Assembly: GCA_023313575.1 (NCBI GenBank)
Contig: JAJTTP010000011.1
Coordinates: forward strand, 1,240,001 to 1,304,000
Reading direction: 5' to 3'
Origin: Eutypella sp. D-1
Lineage: Eukaryota; Ascomycota; Sordariomycetes; Xylariales; Diatrypaceae
Length of the DNA stretch: 64,000 nucleotides
Shown here: in pieces, positions 1 to 11,487 of the stretch
Layout: every line of letters begins with the position of its first letter
How positions within the stretch are numbered: the first letter of the stretch is position 1
Made by a program: the position numbers and the translations under genes
Notes under the pieces: model-generated
The model's input: the letters and a program-made list of their open reading frames with translations, nothing else
What the model was told of the DNA's origin: nothing
Database searches by the model: none

Positions 1-341
1 TCGACGTCAGGGTGCTTGGCTATAGCAGCCGAGGTCTTCTGGTAAACAGGCAGCAGAGTCTCACTGGTGCCCCAGTACATCTTGCTAACGAACTGACCGC
101 CGAAAGTGTAGATGATACCGGCGACGGAGGGAGCAGCCCGCTTGCAGATGAAGTCGAAGTCCAGCATTCCCTGGACAGCGCGGTTCTGCAGGCCATAAAC
201 CAGACATCTCGTCTTGCTAGTGAAGAGAGCGTGTTGTGGTAGAGGGCTTAGGGGCCGGCTGGGGGCAGCGAATCGAGTGATGTTGTCGTTGGCGGAGATA
301 GGGGCCGGCGTCGTAGCCGTAGAGAGGTTGTTCGACGACAT
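1..341 (-). CDS. acl1: ATP-citrate lyase subunit 1 (partial, N-terminus)
   Basis: This is the 5' part of the gene; the rest lies beyond the left edge. From the ATG at 341 the minus strand reads 113 open codons without an intron. After a Ser/Thr/Pro-rich leader it has NITRFAAPSRPLSP, TRCLVYGLQNRAVQGMLDFD and IYTFGGQFVSKMYWGTSETL, which match the start of the fungal ACL subunit carrying the CoA-ligase and citrate-synthase-like domains. ATP-citrate lyase makes cytosolic acetyl-CoA and oxaloacetate from citrate, ATP and CoA, supplying lipid, sterol and polyketide synthesis and histone acetylation. It pairs with acl2, transcribed divergently from 4314. The identification is firm; only the 3' part is unseen. 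Confidence 0.93.
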   Translation of the reverse strand, partial: MSSNNLSTATTPAPISANDNITRFAAPSRPLSPLPQHALFTSKTRCLVYGLQNRAVQGMLDFDFICKRAAPSVAGIIYTFGGQFVSKMYWGTSETLLPVYQKTSAAIAKHPDV

Positions 342-3300
342 CGTGAAGGTGCTTTCAAGAACTTGGCGCCTTAAGCCCTACACGATAAACTATAAACCCA
401 AAGGGAGTATGTTAGCCTGAAATTGTCTCTAAATCACCATAAAAACCACCTGTGCAGTGAATTGGGCTTTGGCGGGGTTTCAGAGCACGACTTCTTAGCT
501 GGAAGAAGCACCTAGCGGGATCCCAGAACCACCAAGCCTTCTAACCAGGAAGTACTCATGTAGTGCCAGGCAGTGCTGCTTCCTTTCGGACCGTGCTGTC
601 CGGACCCCCAAGTTAAGAAGCCGGATAACATGATCTGAGGGGGGAAGCAAATGCCATGCGGTCCGCTACATTCCGATCATAACGACTCGATAGCTCTACG
701 ACCTGACACATCCACAACCCGTAGACACAAGAGGTCAAAACAAGATGTAGGTAAGGCTTTGCCTTGGTGAACCTTGGTGAATCATCCAGGTGCCGATGTA
801 CCCTCGAACCGAGAGTTGACAAACTTACCTCAACCAAATTTTCGTGTTATTCCCTTCTCAACTGGAACTTGTGTAAGTAAAATAGTCTTTCCCCAAGTCA
901 CCAGCGTTTGACGTGTATTTGGGAGAATTGTGTATTGTGTATAAATGGAATAGATAGCGGAAGTAAAGTGAAAAGATTAGTGGATGTGCGGGAAGTATGT
1001 TTAGGTTAGGTAGATACCTAGGTAGGTAGTTTTTGTCGGTAACGGGGGTTAGACTTTTTTTTCCCTCCCTTTCTCTATGAGATGAACTGAACTTTGGAAA
1101 AAGCTGGGTTGAGGATGATGGGTGATGGATGCAGTGAGAGAGACCAGACGGGGTGGGCCAAGCCAGAAGGTAACAGAAAGGTACCTGTAACCTGTAAAGA
1201 TGAAAAACAAGAAGACGACGCTTGTTGAAGGTAGAAGCTCCGTTGTAGGACCTAGGAGGATGCCCCAGGAGAACCCAGAATATCGGCTAGTAATGGCACC
1301 GGAGTAGGGATGGAAAGTAAGTACCTTTATTGCAGGGCTGGAAAGGACCGCGACCCGATACGTCAAGATAGACAATCCGAGATGGTTTAGTTGTGGAGTT
1401 TTCCCTCTTGATTTTTTTTCAATAATCCAGTGGACGCCAATATCGTGGATGCTTATTAGTCGTGTGGTCGCGTGGCTGTCGAGTCAAACTATATTCTCTT
1501 TAAAATCTCTATATGGTAAACGAAGTTGATCGAGAGATGGAAACGCTGACTGTTAATCGCCGTATAGAATCCCCGTGTAAACCTTAGGTACTAAGCAACT
1601 GCTAAGTACCTACTTAGTACCTAGATAGCATTAGCGTACTGGTATGCCACCAAAGGAGAAAAAAGATCGGAATAGTTGGGGTAAAACTTCTGGGCTTGTT
1701 GAACCACCCGGGTCCATACCCCCCCAAAAATCCCCCTTCTAAGCTCCGTTAAGTGGGGCTCCTCGCAGTTTTTGTCGAGTTCCATTTAAGCTTGTGCACT
1801 GCAGGGTTGCATTTGGCTACGTACCTGATTATAAGGGGACAAGGTTGTTTTGAGCTGTTGGATATTAGTTGCTTAGTTGCTTAGCTGCTTAGTACTTGCT
1901 CGAGTCGCTCTTGGTCTTTTTTTCTTGGTTCGATTTATTGGATGACCGTGCTGATCAGTTGCGATTAATATCGATTAAGTCTTCTTGGACGGCTGTCGGC
2001 AGCCCTGGAGAGTTTAGAAGCTCAAGAGACACCTGGGCACCTGGGGACCTATTCAACACTTGAAAAAGAGTTGGAAAACCCCTCGATCCATGAATGACAG
2101 GCCTACTATCAGCTCATGGCGGGGTCCTGCAGCCCCGCTAGTTAAGTCCCACATCTCAAGTACCGGTACTTAAGATCGTGTCAACGTGAAATCGTGCCCA
2201 GATAGTGGGGCTGGAACGACAGCAAATCTGACTGGATTGGCTTTGGAAGGGGCGGTGGATTAGTAGATTAGACCCTCGGGGTCCTAACTTGGAAACAAAC
2301 CGATGCAAGTATGAGCGCTCGGGCGAGAAGAAAAAAATGCAGGGCCGAGGACCCCTCGATACCTGCCATGATCTGCTAGTAGATCCTGCCCCTCCAACAT
2401 CAAAAATTCTGCTCAACTCCTTCCCGCTTTCCCAAAAACCTTTCTCACATCCAAAGCAGGAAGGATGAGGAAGAGGGACCGGGGAGGAGCAAGACACAGC
2501 CATGGACGCACCGAGGGCTTGACCCGGATTACGGGAACCGGACGGACTCGGAAAAGGGGGCCAAAATGGAATAGAACCATATGAGTAGGTGTTCTCGTAT
2601 ATGGTGAAGATCCTGTCATCCATCCATTACCTAGCCATTACCTAGTCTATAGAGGTACGGCTGGCTGAATTTCCCATGAGTGAGTCCGTCACCCGTCATC
2701 CGTGGTCCGCGGCGGTCCGTGGTGATATCCAACACCAGTTCGATCCGGATGGAGTACGAAGCGACCTAGGTATCCCAAGCAGCCAATGCTAACCTTGCAA
2801 AGCCAAAAAGCCAAGCAATTAAAAATAAAGTAGGGTTGGCTTGGACCTGGATAGGGACAGGAGGGTCTGAGGATGCTACTAAGGGCTTGCTTGCATAGCG
2901 GGCAACCTTCTGGTCCTTTCCCCGAGTAGTCAGGCACCCGTATGTAGTAGGCACTCTACTCCGGGCTACCCCTCCTACCCTCCAAGGCTGTCCGATGTCC
3001 GAGCTGCGACCTCAGGAGGGTTTGATCGGTAACTCCTCTCTCAACTTCATAATAGCAAGCATGACTTCATGGCTGATATGAAGCGATGCGAAATTCCGCC
3101 ATCACTTGATGCAACTCCCTTTTCTCAAACATTCCGTAGACGTAGACAACGACCAAATAGTCCAGGGCTCCAAACTGACTCCAACTGCTCAAGTGTCCCC
3201 GACTAATGTGGGAGCTAAAAATGAGCGGTATTGCGGTATCGTGGTGCGACGATTTATTGGTGATGCGCAACCTTGGAAAGCAGTCTGGCAGCAGTACATA

Positions 3301-4313
3301 GTGCGTACTGAAAGTGGGCTGAGTGGGCTGGGTGGAACCCCCGGACCTGCCCTGAAGATATCCGATGATTTCATTCGCCCGTAGTTGACCGCAAATGTAT
3401 CGGAACTCTCCCCCCCAAGTGTTGGTGTTGGGGTACCGGTACCTGAGGTTGTCAACAGGGGTGTCCCATGGTACCAGCGTATCCCACCAAAAGCTTTGGG
3501 GCGGTATCGGTCCAGAATGAGTACTCCGTACCTCTCCGAGTTCCATAGCATCCCCTCCAAAGAGATAGGTAGTAGAGAGGTAGGCAAGTAAGGTAGGTCC
3601 CGGGTAGCACCAAGTCAACCCAGGTTGAGATTGAGGGCAACCTTGAAGTACAGAGCGAGTACAGATTGATGGTGTATGTAGTGCCCAGTGTAAGTAAGTA
3701 CCCTGCACTTGCAACTTGGAAATTTTTTGAATAGCCCAAGGCAATCTCCAAAAAAAGGGAAGAAAGTAAAGGCAGCTGCAACTCATCTCGTAAGTGCTCT
3801 CTATTCTTGCTCCTGCTCCCGCTTCCGCTGTTGCTGTCGCTGTTGATCCCGCTAAGGTTGAGTACTCGATTAGAACTTATTCCCATTCTTGCATTTCCTG
3901 CATTTCCTGCATCTCGTGCATTATCCATCAGACAAACTTTCTGAGTCAACCATCGACATCGACACTTCCTACCATTATCACATAAACCACCACACACTTT
4001 CACACTCTATCGTCGCTCAACGTAGAGTTTGTAAGAAAAGTTGGTATGTAGAAGAACCCCTTGCACTTGCACTTGCACTTGCAGTCGAGCTTTCTTTTGG
4101 TAGTGCTCCTAGGCAGTTTTCCCTTGTCAATCTGCATGCAAGCACTTGCCCATGCTGTAATTATTCGTCTTTTTGCTTTCCCATACTAACGAGCAGTGCA
4201 GAACAGACTTTTTTTTTTTTCGTAGTCTGGGAAAGGAAAGGAACAAGAGAGCATAAACCAGGGAAGAGGAAAGAAGAAGCAACAACACTTACCGATACAC
4301 ACATACACGCACA
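342..4313. promoter_or_regulatory. Divergent acl1/acl2 intergenic region, 4 kb
   Basis: No coding sequence is supported here. The region must hold the promoters and 5' leaders of both ACL subunit genes, and a shared bidirectional control region is an inference. It contains one exact TACCTAGGTA palindrome (1015-1024), related CTAAGTACCTA-type repeats near 1590-1630, an imperfect GCATTTCCT repeat at about 3890-3920, a (TTGCAC)4-like repeat at about 4061-4084, and a T-tract near 4208. Several open frames, the longest on the minus strand at 3067-3786, look like chance. Confidence 0.6.
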
Positions 4314-6409
4314 ATGTCTGCCAAATCCATTCTCGAGGCCGATGGAAAGGCCATCCTCAACTATCACCTCACCCGCGCCCCCGTCATTAAGCCGAGTCCT
4401 CTTCCCGCCTCCACCACTCACAACCCTCCCCCGAGACTGGCATCGCTGTACTTCCCAGAGGATGCCGATGTTCAGGGAGTTCTAAACCAGGCCGAGATCA
4501 CCTACCCTTGGCTACTGCACTCTGATGCCAAGTTCGTCGCGAAGCCTGACCAGTTGATCAAGCGTCGAGGCAAGAGCGGTCTTCTGGCTTTGAACAAGAC
4601 CTGGCCTGAGGCTAAGGCCTGGATTGCTGAGCGCGCCGGAAAGGTTCAGCAGGTCGAGCACGTTTCCGGTGTTCTGCGGCAGTTCCTGGTCGAGCCTTTC
4701 GTTCCCCATCCCCAGGACACTGAGTATTATATCAACATCAACTCTGTGAGAGATGTGAGTACAACTTCGATTTTCCTCTGTTGCCGGGATAATGTCTTTT
4801 TCATATATCACACCTGCGCCCCACCCCTTTTTTTTTCGCTTGGGAGCCCCGGGCGGTTATTGTCGTCGACAAGCCTCTCAAATCGAGGTCGAGGTCGAGG
4901 TCTTGGCGCTGGTTGACAGTAGCCTGAGCAACTTGAAGGGATGCATCATCGCAACCCTTAAAGCCTCACGGGGCAGACCGTACACCTTGGGTGAGAAATG
5001 TGAAGATTTGGTGAATATATTGAAAAGGTGACCTTCCCGGTGAATACCCAGTGGCGCCCCCGTTGCCCTTTATAAGGGCACGGGGGATACTAGGCAAACC
5101 CGGTAGTTGCGGACGAACGGAGGCTAAACCACATTTTTGTTTTGCAACCAACCCACTTCCACACCCACTTCCCCCATTGGTTTCCCTGCAACGTTATCTA
5201 AGTTTCTCGTCCCTCGTCACATGTCCTTGTCTGCCTGTACTAGGCGGGCATACTATCGGTTGCGCATAATTTTCGATCCCTGCGAGATCTTCAATAATAT
5301 ACTGACAAATGCCGCCTTTTATAGGGTGACTGGATTCTCTTCACACATGAGGGTGGTGTCGATGTTGGCGATGTCGACGCCAAGGCTGAGAAGCTTTTGA
5401 TCCCGGTCGACCTGTCGCAGTACCCTTCGAATGATGAAATCGCGTCCTCGTTGTTGAGCAAGGTCCCCAAGGGTGTGCACAATGTCCTCGTAGACTTCAT
5501 CACCCGTTTATATGCCGTCTATGTCGACTGCCAGTTTACCTACCTGGAGATCAACCCCCTTGTCGTCATCCCTAACGCTGATGCCACTTCCGCTGAGGTC
5601 CACTTTCTCGATCTTGCTGCCAAGTTAGATCAGACTGCCGATTTCGAATGCGGTGTTAAGTGGGCTATTGCGAGAGCCCCCGCTAACTTGGGCGTTGCCG
5701 CTGTGGCCACCGACAAGATTAGCATTGATGCCGGCCCCCCTATGGAGTTCCCTGCGCCCTTCGGCCGTGAGCTGTCCAAGGAGGAGGCCTACATTGCCGA
5801 GTTGGATGCTAAGACGGGTGCTTCCCTGAAGCTTACCGTTCTGAACCCCAACGGCCGCATCTGGACCCTGGTCGCCGGTGGTGGTGCCTCGGTCGTTTAT
5901 GCGGATGCCATCGCTTCGGCAGGCTTCGCGGATGAGCTGGCCAACTACGGTGAATACTCGGGTGCCCCCACCGAGTCCCAGACCTTCTACTACGCCCGTA
6001 CCGTTCTGGACTTGATGATCCGCGCCCCGAAAGACGACCGTGGCAAGGTCCTGTTTATTGGTGGTGGTATTGCCAACTTCACCAACGTTGCGTCCACGTT
6101 CAAGGGTGTCATCCGGGCACTACGCGAATTCTCGTCTCTCCTCGTCGAGCACAATGGTAAGCCATTGATTCCCCCCTCCTTCCCAATGTATTTGCTACTG
6201 TGTCTAACTCGGGTATCTTAGTCCAAATCTGGGTGCGACGTGCCGGCCCCAACTACCAGGAAGGTCTCAAGAACATGAAGGCCGCGATACAGGAGCTCGG
6301 CCTGAACGGCAAGATCTTCGGCCCGGAGATGCACGTCTCTGGTATCGTGCCCCTCGCCCTCATCCCTGGTCGGTGGGAGGAAAGCAAGGTGCAGGAGTAC
6401 CAGGTGTAG
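4314..6409 (+). CDS. acl2: ATP-citrate lyase subunit 2 (ATP-grasp/citrate-binding)
   Basis: The protein corresponds to the N-terminal half of animal ATP-citrate lyase: an ATP-grasp domain followed by the citrate-binding domain. Exons are 4314-4754, 5325-6156 and 6222-6409, giving 486 aa, the usual length for fungal ACL2. Landmarks are [16 protein letters not shown] [63 protein letters not shown] and [12 protein letters not shown]. The splice junctions restore [15 protein letters not shown] and [19 protein letters not shown]. Intron 1 is 570 bp, long for a fungus, with a CTGAC branch site near 5302. Intron 2 is 65 bp with CTAAC. The partner subunit is acl1 on the opposite strand. Confidence 0.95.
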
Positions 6410-9400
6410 ATATGATATGCTAAGGCAGGATTTGGGCCGAGCAGCAGGGATTGCAGACGATGCTTAGCGAATGTATAGACGAAAACATGGCTCTCATGTG
6501 CGTTACGGCCGCGCATGTTTTTATGTATACTGACGGTTGATGGGTCGTAGACGATTTGGGGACTTGGAACCCGTTGGGCTGTGCTGCGGGGGTCCTCCTT
6601 AACTGTTGTTAGTGGCTGTTGGCTACTGACATTGTTGGATCGGCGCGGGAACACGACCGTGATACTTTACATAATCTGTTTCTAGAGGAACGAGTAGCTT
6701 CCTCGAGGAGAGGAGCTCAATTAAAAAAATGACTTAATGCCAGTGGATCAAAGTCCCATGTTCAGCAGCGCCGCTGTCATTCGCCTACGACACTCGCTTT
6801 CCCCGACGCCTTGGGAACTGTGAGACGCGCGCGGTGCTTCTTTGAAACATGGATCAGATATTCTACGAAATACTTTCTTCTGAATTCCGGTCTGTTAACA
6901 TACACATAACGCCTGTCCGTGAGATGGAAGACGCAGCCACTGTTTCTGATAAGAGAATTTCGTCATTTCGTCACATTTAAGAGGCTTCAGGTTCGTCAAA
7001 TTCAAGAAGCCGCGGCTTTCAATTACACAACTCTGACAATGGACCTGCTAGATAAAGAATAATACGGGTGTAAGTTTCGCATATTTTGGAAAATGCTCAA
7101 CGCCTAGTAATACATACAGAATACTTCTTCACACTTCGTCTAGCAATCGACATACACATCCTACGATAAGGGATATGGGTGGGGTACCTTTCCCTCTCCC
7201 CGGCCTCTCAACCCCGAACGACTACTCCCGACCACGGCACGGCTCGCGATCTGCTTATCAGGTTCTTCGGGCGCAGGGTACATCTAGGATATACAGAACA
7301 CGCGAACCGCGATTCCTCCTCCTTCTGACCTACGGGATCCCGCCTCGTCTAGTGTAAGAACCAGACAGGTAAGACCAAGGAAAATACACCGATTAGTCAT
7401 GGTGGCATCATACGGACGATTTACTCGGGGTCCTCTCCGGTTTTATGTGAAGGTCGATGCGACGTACTGATTTATCAGTACGTAAGCTGAGTTCAGGTAG
7501 TGAAGTGGCTATCTCGTCACTACATACCGACCTACCTAGGAATCTATGCTACTCGCCCTATCATGTCTATACTTTGCGAGAGGGGCAATCTTCTCCCTGT
7601 TTAGATGTTTTGAAGTAGGATGGGAAGAGATGCCGGCTTTTGAGAGCGGTTCTAGTAAGAAAGGAGAGGGGGCCGACTATTTGCCTAATTATACAGTCAG
7701 CCTCGCAACCGGCTACATTATATATTCTCATCTATGCATTCGTTCAGGAAATAGGCATATGCCGCCCATATCGGGCCATGACCACCCTGCATCGGTACCG
7801 CACTCCACTTTCGACGTCGCTCCGGAGTGTGATCACGTCTTGCGTCGCTCTCGAGAGAGGGCCACCAGACATACCTATATCCCGGCACCGAGAGCCGTGG
7901 TACATACTTGGTTCGGGCTGGGATCGGCGTCGTTGTGTTAAATCTCGTATCGGGAAACATTCCGGCCCGGTCATACGTGGTTTCCACGCACCAGGAGGCG
8001 GAGATGGCCCGTTTGACCGGATTAGCCAGTCACGGGCTTCTCTCAAGTTCATAAAGCATCATCTTCAGCCCATCGCAGACCTTAACGGAGTGGCGTTATG
8101 AGCTGATCGAGTGCCTAAGCTAGTGATATATGTGACTTGTTGCCCGAATTTACGTACTCTGGTACGTCTAGCTCCCTCACTTGTTAAGCGCGTTGAAAAC
8201 ATCTAGGTCTCTCGGGGGTTCCGACTTGCCCTTGATGCGATCGGATGCCGCATCTGTCCAATTCTACGATATTGAGGGATAACTTTGATTTCATTCCAAC
8301 ATATGACTGGGCCTATCGCAACAGCAAAGTAGGTCACTCCGGTGGATTAGATTGTGTCCGCGAAGGCACAGCTCGAGGACATGAAGACAACCGACAAGTG
8401 GAAGTCCTTAATCCATTCATCAGTAAGAGTGTCTTACATCACGAAGATGAGGATACAACATATTGTTCGACCTAAAAGACATCGCCCCAATAATATGCTG
8501 CGGGATTTGAAATATATTTCTTCGGGAGTGGTGAGGTTGCAACTGTTAGGTTGAGGGAACTGGTACAAACCTTCCACTCATCAATGCTCCCCTATGAGAT
8601 CACTTGTGAAATCACGACGAGGGCGTCCCGAGCCCCAGCCCAGCGTAGCAATACACGGCCCGCATATGCAGCCACATACCTCATAGTCCTGATTCTCAGT
8701 GAGACATGGTGGCTCCCAAGCCGTCCCGCCCTGCCACTCTCAGAACTTCTCAATACCTCTTCGAATGTGCTATAATTCATTCATACAAGGGGCAACTCTG
8801 CCTTTGCTGGCACGGAATACATCCACGGTACTAGCAGTTACACTTCATACACATAAGGGGATTTGGTATATACGTCTCGCTTTAAAGACGACGCGCGAAT
8901 TAGTGATAGCAAAACACCAATGCGCATTAGAAGTTCGTGAAGCATTGACAGGGTATGCCCCAATTTCATAGCGTCACGCGCATTGGAAATCGAATCGAGT
9001 CTACTCTACTCTGTAGAGTCTCTCGGATAGATATCTTTTAGCTAAGACATGTCTGGATAGGCGTTCTGAGATAGCAATGCATAGTGAGGACGCCGTATCA
9101 TCCATGACGCGTCCTTATCTACACTCCAACTCTGGCTATCGGTACGTACAGGATTTGAAGGGTGTGAGACACGGGCTAATCGACGCCTCTTCATTAGAAT
9201 ATGTGCGGGAATGTGAATAGTTGATTGGTCACGTACGGTGTTCGAAAGAAGAATTTGGAGATGTTCATTACTAGGGAATATAAACTCATAGTTGTCCGCG
9301 ATAAGGAGGACGCTATCTCCATTGGCCTCGACGGGCCGGATTCGGCCACAAATCAGCGGCCAAGTAGGTATTCAGAAATATAAAGTCAGAGGGGGTAGGC

Positions 9401-9459
9401 ATAGACCGTACCCTGGGATCCTGTGTCGGCTTCGTTGATCTTGTCGAGAAACCGTCGTC
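6410..9459. other. Intergenic region, 3 kb, no supported gene
   Basis: It holds the 3' UTR of acl2 and the upstream region of the permease. Short overlapping open frames on both strands between 7546 and 8101 reach 153 codons. They show no recognisable domain, no consistent frame and no plausible splicing. The frames could be relics, but nothing seen supports that. Confidence 0.5.
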
Positions 9460-11487
9460 ATGAAGAAAGTCATCACGAGTGAATCCGTTCCGAAGGTGGA
9501 CTTCGAGAAAGGCACCACATCTGAAGTCGGCGGCGCCAACACCCATGACGCTCAAAATCTCACAACACTTGGCTACGAGCCACAACTTCACAGGAATAGA
9601 TCGATGTTCACGTTGCTATTCCAATCCCTAGCAATAGCGGCTGTATGCTTGGCGAACCCCCCCCCCCCTTCCAGCCATAGCTTACGCGAGTCGCTGATGC
9701 CAGTAACTAGATACCATACGGATTCGGAGGTCCCTTGATCAGTGCCATTTATGGCGGTGGTGAGCACTCCGTTCCCTGCTATCATAATGACGGACGCTGA
9801 TATAAAGTAGGGCAGCTGCCGATGTTCGTCGGGTGGATTGTGGTGCTGATTCTCGCGGAGTGCGTGGCCCTCTCTTTGGGCGAACTTGCCTCGAGGTACC
9901 CGACCTCGGCGGGCCCATACTACTGGTCCTTCCAGCTCGCGAGTCCTCAATATCGGACCGTGGTGTCCTTTATCACGGGCTGGACCTGGCTGATCGGAAA
10001 CTGGACGATCACGCTCTCCGTGAACTTCGGATTCGCGTCGCTGGTGGCCGCCACCGCTAACCTCTTCCACCCGGACCTCACGATAGAGTCCTGGCAGCTG
10101 CTCCTCATCTTCTACGCTATGTGCTTCCTAACATTTGCCGTTGTAGCCTTCGGGAATAGACTACTCCCCATGGTGGATACGATATGTGCCGTCTTCACTG
10201 CTCTCAGTATCATCATCACCTGTATATGCCTGTCCGTGAAGGCCGATGTGGGGAGGCACTCCCCTAGTTATACTCTGGTAATTCGGGTCAACCATTTCTT
10301 GCTATAGCATACACTAATACCCTCCACTCCAGGGAAATTACGATACTTCCCTTTCTGGTTGGGGGGACTTCTCTTTTTTCATCGGGATACTACCGGCCGC
10401 TTATACGTAAGACACGGGACTAAAGGACTCGCACAGTGCTCTGGCCACACGCTTACCGCGATATCAAACAGGTTCTCGGCGATTGGCATGATATCGTCCA
10501 TGGCAGAAGAATGCGGCGACCCTACTGTGAAGCTGCCTAATGCGATATCACTTTGCGTCCCCGTAGGGGGAATTGCGGGCTTATTCTTCGTAAGTCACAA
10601 TCCTTTGACTCCATCGAGGACGATGGAGAGGAAGCGCATGAAGAGACTCATACTAACCTTTACGAGCAGGTCATTCCCATCTGTGCGACTATGCCGGCGC
10701 TCGCGAACATCCTTGACGCGCCGGTGGGCCAGGCACTCCCTTACATATTCGGCGAGGTGATGGGGAGCCCTAGCGGCGGTGCCGGCTTAACGGCACTCGT
10801 ACTCATCATAACCTTCTTCTGCTCGGTGTCGATCACGGTGGCCGCGTCGCGCTGCACCTGGGCGTTTGCGCGGGACGACGCCATCCCGTTGGCGGGGCTA
10901 TGGTCGAAGCTGGACAAGCGGCACGGGACGCCCATCTGGGCGCTCGCCCTCACGACGGTCGTGCAAATGCTGCTGGGCCTGATCAACCTCGGCTCGTCCT
11001 CCGCTTTCCTCGCCTTCGTCTCCGTCGGCGTCATATCCCTGGCGGTGTCCTACGGCATCCCGATCGCCATCTCGCTATTCCACCGCCGCCGCGAAGTCAA
11101 CGCCGCGCGCTGGACCATGGGTCCTGCGGTCGGCCCCTTCGTCAACGTGGTGGCCGTCGCTTGGATCCTCTTCGAGCTCGTCCTGTTCTCCATGCCCACG
11201 GCGTTGCCAGTCACGGCGGTCAGCATGAACTACGCCATCGTAGTTTTCGTCGGCTTCATGGTTCTCAGCGCCATATGGTATGCCGTCTATGCTCGGAAAG
11301 GTGCGTATCTCGCGGGTTTCTTGTATCATTGTCCCACATGCATAGCGGAGAGGAGACCCCTGCCTAATGCCACTGTTCTTTACATTACCCCTTTGTACAC
11401 GTTCCTACCACGGTAGCTAATTACGTCTACACATGGACAGTATACCGAGGTCCCCCCGAGTCCGATGGCCTCACAGTCAATTCATAA
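9460..11487 (+). CDS. APC-family permease (choline/GABA/amino-acid type)
   Basis: A polytopic plasma-membrane transporter of the APC superfamily, fungal choline/GABA permease branch (Hnm1/Uga4-like). The model has seven exons: 9460-9642, 9711-9759, 9811-10277, 10333-10406, 10472-10589, 10670-11300 and 11441-11487, 522 aa, all in phase. The N-terminus carries LGYEPQLHRNRSMFTLLFQS, then GGPLISAIYGGGQLPMFVGW across intron 2, then SLGELASRYPTSAGPYYWSF, the permease signature region. FSAIGMISSMAEE and a series of hydrophobic segments follow. Introns are 51-140 bp. Intron 1 contains a run of 12 C (9657-9668). The gene is intact despite its fragmented look. A GMC oxidoreductase lies 2.1 kb downstream on the same strand. 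The substrate cannot be fixed from sequence; choline or another quaternary amine is an inference. Confidence 0.87.
9657..9668. repeat. C12 homopolymer in permease intron 1
   Basis: Twelve consecutive C within the 68-bp first intron, just upstream of a cryptic TTCCAG acceptor (ending 9674) and of the acceptor used at 9710. Length variation here could shift splicing, but this is not shown. Confidence 0.8.

Noticed and set aside
3067..3786. Minus-strand open frame of about 239 codons in the acl1/acl2 spacer
   Set aside because: No recognisable motif, Trp/Tyr/Ser-rich composition, overlapped by open frames in other phases and lying where both promoters and leaders must be.
7546..8101. Overlapping open frames on both strands upstream of the permease
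   Set aside because: Four frames are open at once, which indicates GC-driven chance rather than coding; no motif recognised.
9630..9810. Permease suspected to be a frameshifted pseudogene because of stops after its N-terminus
   Set aside because: Two short introns (9643-9710 and 9760-9810) remove the stops and restore the conserved sequence in phase; the gene is intact.
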